From: Lysobacter silvisoli
GTDB taxonomy: Bacteria; Pseudomonadota; Gammaproteobacteria; Xanthomonadales; Xanthomonadaceae
Assembly: GCF_003382365.1 (NCBI RefSeq)
Contig: NZ_QTSU01000001.1
Location: 1,054,001 to 1,118,000, forward strand
Reading direction: 5' to 3'
Length of the DNA stretch: 64,000 bases
Below, piece by piece: positions 44,550 through 53,008 of this stretch (its first letter is position 1; each line of letters opens with the position of its first letter). The position numbers were made by a program, and so were the translations under genes. The notes beneath the pieces are model-generated. The model made no database searches. It had not been told where the DNA came from and worked only from the letters and a program-made list of their open reading frames with translations.

Positions 44550-45662
44550 TCAGAACCAGACCCGCACGCCAGCGACCACACGGTTGTCGCTGACGGCTTC
44601 GCCCTCGTCGCGACGCAGATCGGCGGTGGCGCCGAAGCTGCGTTCGTGGACCACGCCCACGTAGGGCGCGAAACGGCGGTGGAATTCGTAGCGCAGGCGC
44701 AAGCCGGCTTCGAGCTTGCTGAAGCCCTGGCCGACGCCGCGTGCGATGTCGTCGCGGCTGTTGAACTCGGCCTCCACCACCGGCTGCAGGATCAGGCGAT
44801 TGGTCAGCAGCACGTCGTACTCGGCCTCGATGTTCGCCGCCACCCGGCCGGATGCGCCGATGTAGGCGGTGGCCTGCACTTCGAACTTGTACGGCGACAG
44901 GCCTTGCACGCCCACCGCGATCCAGTCCTGCGAGCCGCCGGGCTGGAAGTCGTGCTTGGCGCCCACCACCACGTCCCACCACGGCGACACGCTGCGGCCG
45001 TACAGCACCTCCAGGTCGGCCGATTCGGTACGCCCGTCTTCGCGTTCGCCTTCGCTGCGCAACCACAGCCGGTTGAGGTCGCTGCCGAACCAGGCACCGG
45101 CTTCCCAGGCCTGGCTGCGGCCATGGTCGGCGTCGCCGGTTTCCAGACGGTCGAGCAGCACGTAGCTGGTGAACTCGCGCGCGTGCTCCATGTGCTGGCT
45201 GATCGGCGGGAACGCGGCGGCGCGGTCGGCGTCGGTGATCGGCGGAATCGGCTCGCGCGGTTGCTGCGGCGCGTCCGGGCCGTGACCCATCTTGGAATGG
45301 TCCATCTGCGAGTGGTCCATGCCGGCGTGCGGATCGTCTTTCGCGGCGGCCGGCGCGTGGCCCATCTTCGAATGGTCCATGCCCGAGTGCCCTTCGTCCT
45401 TCGCGGGCGCGGGGCCATGGTCCATTTTGGAATGGTCCGTCTTCGAGTGGTCCATCGCTTCGGGCTGCGCCTCGTCTTTGACCGGCGCGGCATGCCCCAT
45501 CTTCGAATGGTCGTGCGCGTCCTGCGCCTGCTGGGTTTCGGCCGTCTTCGACGGATCGGGCGGCGTGTGGCCGGCGTGGTGCTGGGCCTGGGCGGCGCCG
45601 GCGAAAACCAGCATCAGCGCGGCCGCCAGCGCGGCGCGTTGCGGGGTGCGAAGAGCGCTCAT
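44550..45662 (-). CDS. copB: copper resistance protein CopB
   Basis: This 370-aa outer-membrane protein has a signal peptide (ending AGAAQA), a Met/His-rich N-terminal part with many MDHSKM and MGH repeats, and a C-terminal beta-barrel (GLRLRYEFHRRFAPYVGVV, ending VVAGVRVWF). CopB is thought to sequester or pass copper at the outer membrane. The ATG at 45662 overlaps the copA stop by 4 bp; the frame beyond it is a shadow of that gene. Confidence 0.93.
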   Translation of the reverse strand: MSALRTPQRAALAAALMLVFAGAAQAQHHAGHTPPDPSKTAETQQAQDAHDHSKMGHAAPVKDEAQPEAMDHSKTDHSKMDHGPAPAKDEGHSGMDHSKMGHAPAAAKDDPHAGMDHSQMDHSKMGHGPDAPQQPREPIPPITDADRAAAFPPISQHMEHAREFTSYVLLDRLETGDADHGRSQAWEAGAWFGSDLNRLWLRSEGEREDGRTESADLEVLYGRSVSPWWDVVVGAKHDFQPGGSQDWIAVGVQGLSPYKFEVQATAYIGASGRVAANIEAEYDVLLTNRLILQPVVEAEFNSRDDIARGVGQGFSKLEAGLRLRYEFHRRFAPYVGVVHERSFGATADLRRDEGEAVSDNRVVAGVRVWF

Positions 45663-47455
45663 TCTTCCACCCTCACTTCGCGCATCATGCCCGCTTCCAT
45701 GTGGTAGAGCAGATGGCAGTGGTAGGCCCAGCGGCCCAGCGCGTCGGCACGCACGCGATAGCTGCGGCGCGTGCCAGGCGGCATGTCGATGGTGTGCTTG
45801 CGCACCAGGAACTCGCCGTTCTCGTCCTCCAGGTCGCTCCATAGACCATGCAGGTGGATGGGGTGGGTCATCATGGTGTCGTTGATCAGGGTGATGCGCA
45901 TGCGCTCGCCGTAGTTCAGGCGTAGCGGCTGCGCGTCCATGAACTTCTTGCCGTCGAACGACCAGGCGAACTTCTCCATATGCCCGGTCAGGTGCAGCTC
46001 CAGGGTGCGGCCTGGCTCGCGGCCGTCGGGGTCCTCGAACAGGCTCTTCAGGTCGGCGTAGCGCAGCACGCGGCGGCCGTTGTCGCGCAATCCGATGCCG
46101 GGGTCGTCCAGGCGCGGCGTGGGGCTCATGGTCTGCATGTCGATGAGCGGATTGCCGTTCTCGCTGGCCGGATGCGCGCCGCCCTGCGCGCTACCGTGCG
46201 CGCTGTGGTCCATGCCGGCCATGTCCGCCATGCCCATGTTGGCGCCGCAGCCGCCTTCGGCCATGACCTTGCCGCCGCCGTGCGCGCCGTGACCCATGCC
46301 GCCGTGGCCCATGTCGTCCATGGTCAGGATGGTGCGCGGGTCCGGCGCGGGCACGGGCGCCTGCAGGCCTTCGCGCACGGCCAGGGTGCCGCGCGCATAA
46401 CCGGTGCGGCCCATGTCCTGGGCATAGATAGTGTAGGCGTCCTGGCCGGAGGGCTCGACGATCACGTCGAAGGTCTCCGCCACCGCGATGCGGAACTCGT
46501 CCACCGTGACCGGATGGATGTATTGGCCGTCGGCCGCCACCACGGTCATCTTCAGGCCCGGTATGCGCACGTCGAAATAGCTCATCGCCGAGCCGTTGAT
46601 GAAGCGCAGCAGCACCTTCTCGCCGGAGCGGAACAGGCCGGTCCAGTTGCCGGCCGGTGCGGCGCCGTTCATCAGGTAGGTGTAGGTGTTGCCGTTGACG
46701 TCCGACAGATCGGTCGGCGTCATCCGCATGCGTCCCCAGTCGCCGCGGTCGCGCAGCGTCGCCGACAGGCCGTTGGCGCTGACGTCACGGGCGAAGTCGC
46801 CGACCGTGCGCTTATACGTGTTGTCGTAGTCCGACATCTTCTTCAGGCGCCGGAACAGCGCGGCCGGATCCAGGTCGGTCCAGTCCGACAACAGCACCAC
46901 GTGCTCGCGGTCGAAGCGGTACGGCGGCGGCGTGGCCGGGTCGATCACGATCGCGCCGTACAGGCCGGACTGCTCCTGGAACAGCGAATGGCTGTGGTAC
47001 CAGTAGGTGCCGGACTGGTTGAGCTGGAAGCGGTAAGCGTAGGTCTCGCCGGGGCCGATGCCGTCGAAGCTCAGGCCGGGCACGCCATCCATGTTGGCCG
47101 GCAGGATGATGCCGTGCCAATGAATCGAACTGGTGTCGCGCAGGCGGTTGGCCACGCGCAGGGTCACGATCTCGCCCTCGCGCCAACGCAGGATCGGCGC
47201 GGGCAGCGAGCCGTTGACGGTGATGGCCGAACGCACCCGGCCGGTGAAGTTCACCGGCGCGGCGTCGATGGCCAGGTCGAAGTCGCGGCCGCGCAGTTCC
47301 TGCGGAGCGCGCGCCAGCGTGGGCGCGGCGAACGCGGGGCTGCGCCAGCCGCCCAGTCCGGCGGCGACGCCGCCGAGGGCCAAGCCGGTGACGAAACGCC
47401 GGCGCTGGGGCTGCGCCGGACGGTCCGGCCGGAAGCCGGAGGAATCGAAAGACAT
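45659..47455 (-). CDS. copA: multicopper oxidase CopA (copper resistance)
   Basis: This 598-aa periplasmic multicopper oxidase has a Tat signal (RRRFVTGLALGG near residue 18), three cupredoxin domains and copper ligands in SIHWHGIILP, TYWYHSHS, HPIHLHGLW and YHCHLLYHMEAGM. A Met-rich insert (DDMGHGGMGHGAHGG and NMGMADMAGMDHS) lies near residues 375-435. It oxidises Cu(I) and binds copper in the periplasm. The ATG at 47455 is chosen for the Tat motif. It follows copL. Confidence 0.95.
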   Translation of the reverse strand: MSFDSSGFRPDRPAQPQRRRFVTGLALGGVAAGLGGWRSPAFAAPTLARAPQELRGRDFDLAIDAAPVNFTGRVRSAITVNGSLPAPILRWREGEIVTLRVANRLRDTSSIHWHGIILPANMDGVPGLSFDGIGPGETYAYRFQLNQSGTYWYHSHSLFQEQSGLYGAIVIDPATPPPYRFDREHVVLLSDWTDLDPAALFRRLKKMSDYDNTYKRTVGDFARDVSANGLSATLRDRGDWGRMRMTPTDLSDVNGNTYTYLMNGAAPAGNWTGLFRSGEKVLLRFINGSAMSYFDVRIPGLKMTVVAADGQYIHPVTVDEFRIAVAETFDVIVEPSGQDAYTIYAQDMGRTGYARGTLAVREGLQAPVPAPDPRTILTMDDMGHGGMGHGAHGGGKVMAEGGCGANMGMADMAGMDHSAHGSAQGGAHPASENGNPLIDMQTMSPTPRLDDPGIGLRDNGRRVLRYADLKSLFEDPDGREPGRTLELHLTGHMEKFAWSFDGKKFMDAQPLRLNYGERMRITLINDTMMTHPIHLHGLWSDLEDENGEFLVRKHTIDMPPGTRRSYRVRADALGRWAYHCHLLYHMEAGMMREVRVEE

Positions 47456-47567
47456 GTCGTGCTCCACGATGGGGGCGTTGGCCGGCGGAGGCCGGCGACG
47501 AACGCAGGGGCGCGCGCCGATACGACGCACAGCCGCAATCGCGCCGCGAACGCGGCGCCGGGCGCAC

Positions 47568-47984
47568 TTAGCCGATGGGAGGTCGGATGGGGTAGGGCAG
47601 AGCCGGCGGGGCGTGTCCGGCCGGACGCGGCGGCGCGATCGACGCATGGCCGATCTCGCTGCCCAGCACCGCCACTGCCGCAGCGGCCACGGGCGCCGGC
47701 TGCAGGCAGTCGCAGGTGCAAGTTGAGGTCTGGCAGCAATCCGGCGCGTGGCCGTCGTGCCCCGCAGGCGCCGCTGGCGGTGCGCCGTGGTCCATGCCCG
47801 CCATGCTCATGCCTTCGTGGCAGGGCGGCAGTTCCGCGGCGGCAGCGGCCGCCGCCTGCGCCGCGGCGACGGCGGTGTGCAGATGATTGAGCTGCATCTG
47901 CGTGGACGCAGCCGCGTAGACCGACCCGTTCAGGATCAGGCCCAGGCACAGCAGCAGTCGCAGCAGGATCGCCATCGTGGGCAT
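47568..47984 (-). CDS. copL: CopL-family metal-binding regulatory protein
   Basis: This 138-aa exported protein has the start ILLRLLLCLGLILNGSVYAA and a Met/His/Cys-rich middle (CHEGMSMAGMDHG, CCQTSTCTCDCLQPAP). It is directly upstream of copAB, as in Xanthomonas copLAB, where copL is needed for copper-induced expression of copAB. ATG 47984 has AGGG about 9 nt upstream; ATG 47975 is an alternative. Confidence 0.85.
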   Translation of the reverse strand: MPTMAILLRLLLCLGLILNGSVYAAASTQMQLNHLHTAVAAAQAAAAAAAELPPCHEGMSMAGMDHGAPPAAPAGHDGHAPDCCQTSTCTCDCLQPAPVAAAAVAVLGSEIGHASIAPPRPAGHAPPALPYPIRPPIG

Positions 47985-48011
47985 TTTAGCGCGCCCTGGT
48001 GCCGTGTGCAG

Positions 48012-48029
48012 CCTGAACCATGCTCCAGG
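48012..48029 (-). promoter_or_regulatory. imperfect dyad ahead of copL, like the cueR operator
   Basis: CCTGAACCATGCTCCAGG is an imperfect palindrome whose minus-strand form, CCTGGAGCATGGTTCAGG, resembles the cueR operator core CTGGACCATGGTCCAG. It lies 28-45 bp upstream of the copL ATG. No clear -35 box is seen. Confidence 0.5.
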
Positions 48030-48038
48030 GCGGCGGAA

Positions 48039-48066
48039 GCCTGCCCGCTGATGCCAGCGGGCAGGC
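48039..48066. terminator. 12-bp stem hairpin
   Basis: GCCTGCCCGCTG (48039-48050) pairs perfectly with CAGCGGGCAGGC (48055-48066) around ATGC. It lies 10 bp after the stop of the upstream minus-strand gene and before copL. It has no T-run. Confidence 0.6.
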
Positions 48067-48075
48067 GAATGCGGC

Positions 48076-48621
48076 TTACAGGAAGATGTAGCCCAACACG
48101 CCTTCCGATACCGCGTTCGGATTGCCCTCGCAGTTGGGGCTGTGGGTATCGAAGTGATGCGGCTGCCCTCGGGTGAAGCGGCAGCGGTACAGCGGCACCG
48201 TGCCCTCGATCTGAACCGTGCTCAGGTAGCCGGTGAATCCGTGCCAGGAGTTGGGTATCTGGCCCTCGCAGTTGACGTCCAGGGATGTGAACGGGCTAGG
48301 GTGCTTGCGCGGAACCTCGATCAGGCAGTTGTAGATCGGACGCGAGTTCTCGAACGGCGTCATGGAAACGAAACCCAGCGTCCCCTCCTTGTCGTAATAG
48401 AACTCCCAGGTGTTGGGCAGGTAGAACGCGGAGAAGTGGTAGCCCGAGCCGTTGTTGTGATTGAAGAAGTAGCGGTTCAGTTCGCGCAGCTGCACGCCCG
48501 GCGGCAGGGCAGCCAGGGTCACGTCGTTCGCCGGCTGCTGCGCCGGCACGGCCGCCGCTGGGGCCAGCAACGAGAGGCCCAGCAGAACGGGCAAGGCGAA
48601 GCGCTTGGGGGAGGTAAACAT
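48076..48621 (-). CDS. small secreted protein, DUF5648-like repeats
   Basis: This 181-aa protein has a signal peptide (ending AAAVPAQQ). The mature part holds two related segments: LNRYFFNHNNGSGYHFSAFY, and PLYRCRFTRGQPHHFDTHSP followed by SEGVLGYIFL. These recall the lectin-like DUF5648 repeat, in which an R-x-Y/F strand is followed by HF and a later EG..GY. Three Cys are present in NCEG-type contexts. The role is unknown; it could belong to an extracellular enzyme system. Confidence 0.6.
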   Translation of the reverse strand: MFTSPKRFALPVLLGLSLLAPAAAVPAQQPANDVTLAALPPGVQLRELNRYFFNHNNGSGYHFSAFYLPNTWEFYYDKEGTLGFVSMTPFENSRPIYNCLIEVPRKHPSPFTSLDVNCEGQIPNSWHGFTGYLSTVQIEGTVPLYRCRFTRGQPHHFDTHSPNCEGNPNAVSEGVLGYIFL

Positions 48622-48923
48622 GTATTACTCCTTGAAAATGAGCGTCCAATGCTGCCGGCCCTTCATGGCCGCAGCGTCGGCGACATTAACCAGCCCGTCG
48701 GCGTTTTTCTTCGCGCTGCGCTGCCTTTGCGGCGACACGTGGCTCGATTGCGATGGATCGAACCGTCGTGCAACCGCGACGTGCGGCGAGACCGCGCACG
48801 ATGCGCTTGCAGACGTTATGCGTTCGGCGCCGGGGGCGCTGCGCGGCATCCGAGCCGAGCCAAGGAGCGGGCACGCAGCCCGACCCCGGCCGGAATCGGG
48901 GCCAGGCTGCGGTCTTGTTTCAC
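48622..48923. other. 302-bp gap, no gene seen
   Basis: No ORF with coding character or ribosome binding site is supported on either strand. The part just upstream of the 48621 start is moderately AT-rich (TTACTCC TTGAAAAT) and probably holds its promoter on the minus strand. Confidence 0.5.
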
Positions 48924-49829
48924 CTACTTATGGACCACGCTCTTGCTGGTGTTGTGGCCGTCCGGGTTCTGACTCATGGTCTGCTCGGCCAGGCTGTCCG
49001 TGCCGCGCCCAGCCAGCGTCATCTGCTGCCCCACCGCCAGATTGATGCTGATCGAGGCCTGGCCGATGGCTTTCAGCGCCTCGGTGTGGTTGGGCCCGGA
49101 ATAGATGTTGTAGCCCTGGTTGACCGCGCTGACCACGGTCTCCTTGCCGGCGACAAAGGCGTGCGTAGGCGTGGCGTTGGTCACGCCGGTCAGTTTTAGC
49201 CGGTAGCTCAGTTCGGCGTTGAAGTTGTCGCGCACATGGCTGGCGGTGGCCTGGCGCTGTTCCCCTGGCAGATTCCAGTACGGGGCCGCATCGCGCACGA
49301 AGGTCTTGTCGGCGTCCACCGCCGCGCCCAAGTCCTTGGTGGACAGTTTCAACAAGTCTTCGGCCTTATGGCCGCTCAGCGACAGGAAGCTGCGCGGATT
49401 CGAGAGCAGGGCGTCCAAGTCCTGGCGCACATCCTTGGGATGCTCGTGCGCCGATTGCGAGGGGACACTGCTGCTGGCCCGTGCGGCGTCGTCCTTGCGC
49501 GCCGGCTGGCCGGGAGGGGCTATGCCCGCATCCTTGAGCGCGTCGTGGCCGTTCAGCGACTTGTAGGCCTGGGTCAGCACTTCATGGCGGTGTTGTTCGC
49601 TCATGCCCATATCGCCGGCCAGCGCGGTGATGTCGCGATAGCGATTGACGCGTGCGTCCTTGGTGTCCGGGAACCAGTTCATGTGCTGGCTGTCTTTCCC
49701 GTTGAGGTACCGGTTCATGCCCTTATAGGTGGCGTCGTCCGCACGATCCGAGTCGAACGCTCCGGACAGGTTGTTGACCTTGACTATCAGTTCCTGGGTC
49801 TTGGACTGACCCCCGTTGGCGCTGCCCAT
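48924..49829 (-). CDS. hypothetical protein
   Basis: This 301-aa hydrophilic protein has no signal peptide. It reads MGSANGGQSKTQELIVKVNN, then MNRYLNGKDSQHMNWFPDTK and a helical MGMSEQHRHEVLTQAYKSLN. A long Ser/Ala/Pro linker (about residues 110-140) separates this from a C-terminal half containing LSGHKAEDLLKLSTKDLGAA and GYNIYSGPNHTEALKAIGQA. The two-part build with a linker resembles secreted effectors or toxins of Xanthomonadaceae, but I see no XVIPCD or catalytic motif. ATG 49829 is chosen; function unknown. Confidence 0.6.
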   Translation of the reverse strand: MGSANGGQSKTQELIVKVNNLSGAFDSDRADDATYKGMNRYLNGKDSQHMNWFPDTKDARVNRYRDITALAGDMGMSEQHRHEVLTQAYKSLNGHDALKDAGIAPPGQPARKDDAARASSSVPSQSAHEHPKDVRQDLDALLSNPRSFLSLSGHKAEDLLKLSTKDLGAAVDADKTFVRDAAPYWNLPGEQRQATASHVRDNFNAELSYRLKLTGVTNATPTHAFVAGKETVVSAVNQGYNIYSGPNHTEALKAIGQASISINLAVGQQMTLAGRGTDSLAEQTMSQNPDGHNTSKSVVHK

Positions 49830-50014
49830 GTCTGTCCTCCGTGTGTAGACGGACCGCCCCATGGCGGCCGTGGGTGCCCGATCGATCATCATCGCGCAGC
49901 CGTGCGCAGACCGTGGTCGCGATCACGAAGCCGCAAGCCCGGAGCCAGGCGGCACGCGTTCCGGCCGGACGGTCGATCTCGGGTGCGGCGATCGGGAAGT
50001 CGTACCGGAGGTGT

Positions 50015-51247
50015 TTACAACCAGGCCACGGCGGCCCGCACGAGTTTGCGGTACCAGGGCATGCGCCGCTGGGATTTCCTGACCGCCGTTGGCGTCATCA
50101 GGCCGGCGGTGTCGACGATGTCATGGCGTATCTCCGCAAACTCATTGAGTCGGTGCAATGCCCTCACGCGTTGCGGGTCTACGGCAATCACGTTCTGCAC
50201 CGCCCAATCCGGACTCACTTCGATCTTGCGCCGGCGTCGCGTGCACGGATCGAACAGCCAGATGCAGCTGCGGTGGATGTCGATCGCCGCGTACAGGCCG
50301 CGATCGAGATGCAGCACGTTCTGCAGCCATTCCCCCAAGCCCGCGCGGCTCTCCGCGGGAGCGCAGGCCTCGACCCGCAGCGCCATTTTCATGGTCAGGT
50401 GTTCGTCGAAGAAGATCACCCTGCCGCGACGCGTGTCGGTCACGATGTGGTCGCCCGCCCATCCGGGCTCGAACCCATGTGGATTGAGCAGGCCGCTCAG
50501 CGCCTCGCGCGACGCGCCCGAGCCGCGCTCGACCACGATCGCGCAGCCCTGATGGAACAACGTGACGAAGATGAGGTCGTCATGCCGATAGCAGGCATTG
50601 TTCAGATGCGTGGTCGTCAGGTAGGTAGGAAGCCCGAATCCCCCCCAGTGCTGCGCGTCGTTCACATTGATGCGTTTTCGAGTGTCCGCGCACGGACCCG
50701 ACCGGCAGATGCGGATCCCCGCCGGCGACTTGTCGTAGCCGTGGTCCCATGCCGTCCATGTCCAGGTGAGTTCCCGAAGCCCAAGGTCGAATTCGAGCAC
50801 CGAATCGAAGCCGGTCGAGGCGGTCAGCAGCCGTTGGCCATCAGCGGAGAAGTACACAGAGTGCAGCTGCGCGAACCAGGGGTTGCGGTACACATGCACG
50901 ACTTCCGCACTGGTGTCGTAGACGCGGACCTCGTCGCCGGTGGCCACGGCCAGGCGGTCTCCGGCCTGATCCAGGCCGAACGGCTCTTTCAGTTCGATCG
51001 TTTGCGCGCAGCCATCGCCGAGCCCGTAGCGCACCAGTAACCCTTCGCGGTACGGGCGCGAGGTGCGCCCGCCCAATCCCTTCATCTGGCGTCCGTCGAT
51101 CAGACGTTGTCGCATGATGCGATTGAGCGCCCGCTGCTTCTGGTGCTTGACCGAAAACAGAAGGTCGAGATGATTGCCCAGCGTGTCGTCCAAGCTATAG
51201 TCCGACAGCCGTTGCGTGCGCGATTTCCGCAGGATGCGCTTAAGCAT
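50015..51247 (-). CDS. hypothetical beta-propeller-like protein
   Basis: This 410-aa protein begins LKRILRKSRTQRLSDYSLDD and HLDLLFSVKHQKQRALNRIM, then contains repeated beta segments (RLAVATGDEVRVYDTSAEVV, HSVYFSADGQRLLTASTGFD, YAAIDIHRSCIWLFDPCTRR) spaced as in WD40/NHL-type propellers. No enzyme motif is seen. ATG 51247 is chosen. It is divergent from the metallophosphoesterase (121 bp between starts), near the left border of the PKS cluster. Confidence 0.6.
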   Translation of the reverse strand: MLKRILRKSRTQRLSDYSLDDTLGNHLDLLFSVKHQKQRALNRIMRQRLIDGRQMKGLGGRTSRPYREGLLVRYGLGDGCAQTIELKEPFGLDQAGDRLAVATGDEVRVYDTSAEVVHVYRNPWFAQLHSVYFSADGQRLLTASTGFDSVLEFDLGLRELTWTWTAWDHGYDKSPAGIRICRSGPCADTRKRINVNDAQHWGGFGLPTYLTTTHLNNACYRHDDLIFVTLFHQGCAIVVERGSGASREALSGLLNPHGFEPGWAGDHIVTDTRRGRVIFFDEHLTMKMALRVEACAPAESRAGLGEWLQNVLHLDRGLYAAIDIHRSCIWLFDPCTRRRRKIEVSPDWAVQNVIAVDPQRVRALHRLNEFAEIRHDIVDTAGLMTPTAVRKSQRRMPWYRKLVRAAVAWL

Positions 51248-51368
51248 CGGCGTTGCGCCGGAAGGCACTGGAAAGCCTGGATGCGCACGAGGATCGCGTG
51301 TGTATACTTCCGGGCGCATCGAGTTGGCCGACCGCGCGCCAAACTTGCGGGGTGAGCCGAGGATCGCG

Positions 51369-52130
51369 ATGAAGCTGTTTGCTATTTCCGACATCCATAT
51401 CGATTACCCCGACAATGCCCGCTGGGTCGACAACCTGTCGGACATGGACTACCGCGACGACATCCTGATTCTTGCCGGCGACATCACCGAAGACAGTAGC
51501 CTGCTCGCGTGGTGCCTGGGGCGCTTCGCCGCCAAGTTTCGCCAGGTGCTGTTCGTGCCCGGCAATCACGATCTGTGGGTTCGGCGCGAAGCCGCGGACA
51601 TGTGTTCGCTGCGCAAGTTCGAACACGTGATGGCCATCGCCGAGGATTCCGGTGCGTCCAGTCGTCCCTACAGCTACGGGGACACGCTGGTCGTGCCCTT
51701 GCTCGGCTGGTACGACTATTCCTTCGGCAAGCCCAACAGCGACCTGAGCATGCTGTGGATGGACTTCCGCGCGTGCCGTTGGCCGGACGGCATCGGACCG
51801 GAGCAGGTGACCGAGCACTTCCTCAAGATGAACCCGCAGACGCTTCCTCAGGACGCGCGCCGGAATCGGGTGGTGACGTTCTCGCACTTCCTGCCGCGGA
51901 TCGACCTGATCCCGTTTTTCGTTCCCGCCTCGATGCACTATCTCAACCCGGTGCTCGGCAGCAGCGGCATAGAGGGGCAGCTGCGCGCGCTGGGCGCCGA
52001 TACGCACGTCTACGGCCACAGTCATATCAACCGACGGGTCAGCATCGACGGCGTGACGTACATCAACAACGCGTTCGGATATCCGCAGGAGAGCCTGATG
52101 TCCGTGCGCCGGCTGGTGGAGATCGGCTAA
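51369..52130 (+). CDS. calcineurin-like metallophosphoesterase
   Basis: This 253-aa phosphoesterase has all metal-binding blocks: FAISDIHIDYP, LAGDITED, VPGNHDLW, FSHFLPR and GHSHINRR. The ATG at 51369 (MKLFAISDIHIDY) is the clear start. It converges with the phosphopantetheinyl transferase with a 4-bp overlap of stops. The substrate is unknown; a link to the PKS pathway is possible but only from position. Confidence 0.88.
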   Translation: MKLFAISDIHIDYPDNARWVDNLSDMDYRDDILILAGDITEDSSLLAWCLGRFAAKFRQVLFVPGNHDLWVRREAADMCSLRKFEHVMAIAEDSGASSRPYSYGDTLVVPLLGWYDYSFGKPNSDLSMLWMDFRACRWPDGIGPEQVTEHFLKMNPQTLPQDARRNRVVTFSHFLPRIDLIPFFVPASMHYLNPVLGSSGIEGQLRALGADTHVYGHSHINRRVSIDGVTYINNAFGYPQESLMSVRRLVEIG

Positions 52131-53008
52131 CAGGGCTCCGAACTCCGAAGATGCCGCGCGCTCAGCGGGGCTTCGCCCACCAGGGGAGTGAACTTGCGCA
52201 TCGAGACGCTGGGCGGCGCGCCATCGCCGCGCTCGGCGCAGATCGCCATCAGGTAGTCCGTGGTCGGCCGGTACTGCCACAGGCTCCAGCGCCCGGCGTC
52301 GTCGCTCAGTTCCGGATCGATCTGGATGCGCACCGCGCTGTGATCGGGGAATTGGAAGCTGAATCCATCCAGCGGCAGCGAAAGCCCCATGCTGCGGGCC
52401 TTGATGTAGGACTCTTTGAAGGTCCAGTACTCGAAGAACCGGTCCTGTTGCCGGGCCGGTGCGACGCATGAGAGATCCGCCACCTCGCTGGGCGCGAAGT
52501 ACCGTTGCGCCACGTCGAGGGAGATCTGACGGGTGGAGATGTTCTCCACATCGATGCCCAGGTCGCGATCCCGGCTCACCGCGAGCGCGATCAGGCCGCG
52601 GGTGTGCGAGATGTTGAAGCTCAGACCATGAACGCGATCGTCGGCTTCCAGAGTCGGCGCCGCGATGGTGGGGCGGCCATAGGCGTTCTTCGAGAACTGC
52701 CAGTGCTCAGGGGCGACGCACGCATAGCGCGAGAGCAGGGTGCGCACCATGGCGCGCGTGACCAGGTAGCGCTTGCGATCGTCGGCGAAGTAGAAGCGGG
52801 CTTCCTGCGCCACCTCCTCGCCGCTAAGCAGTTTTCTCAGCTCGAACAAATGGCCGTCATCCACGACCTCGTCGTAGTAGGTGAGCCAGACATCGATGCT
52901 GGAACGGTCTGCTTCGAGGGGGCGCGCTTCGAAGGAGCGGGCTTCGGAGTGCGCTTCGGAAAAGCGCGCAGGCGTAATGGTCGCCGGGACGGACATGGGT
53001 GCAGACAT
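52127..53008 (-). CDS. Sfp-type 4'-phosphopantetheinyl transferase
   Basis: This 293-aa enzyme transfers the phosphopantetheine arm of CoA to carrier-protein Ser. FNISHTRGLIALAVSRD, LGIDVENIS and FFEYWTFKESYIKARSMGLS are the Mg/CoA-binding and W..KE...K motifs of the Sfp group. It is larger than the AcpS type, with an extra N-terminal ~35 residues rich in repeats of EAR/SFEARPLEA. It is divergent from the PKS across 863 bp and very likely activates its ACPs. ATG 53008 or 52996 is the start. Confidence 0.93.
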   Translation of the reverse strand: MSAPMSVPATITPARFSEAHSEARSFEARPLEADRSSIDVWLTYYDEVVDDGHLFELRKLLSGEEVAQEARFYFADDRKRYLVTRAMVRTLLSRYACVAPEHWQFSKNAYGRPTIAAPTLEADDRVHGLSFNISHTRGLIALAVSRDRDLGIDVENISTRQISLDVAQRYFAPSEVADLSCVAPARQQDRFFEYWTFKESYIKARSMGLSLPLDGFSFQFPDHSAVRIQIDPELSDDAGRWSLWQYRPTTDYLMAICAERGDGAPPSVSMRKFTPLVGEAPLSARHLRSSEPC

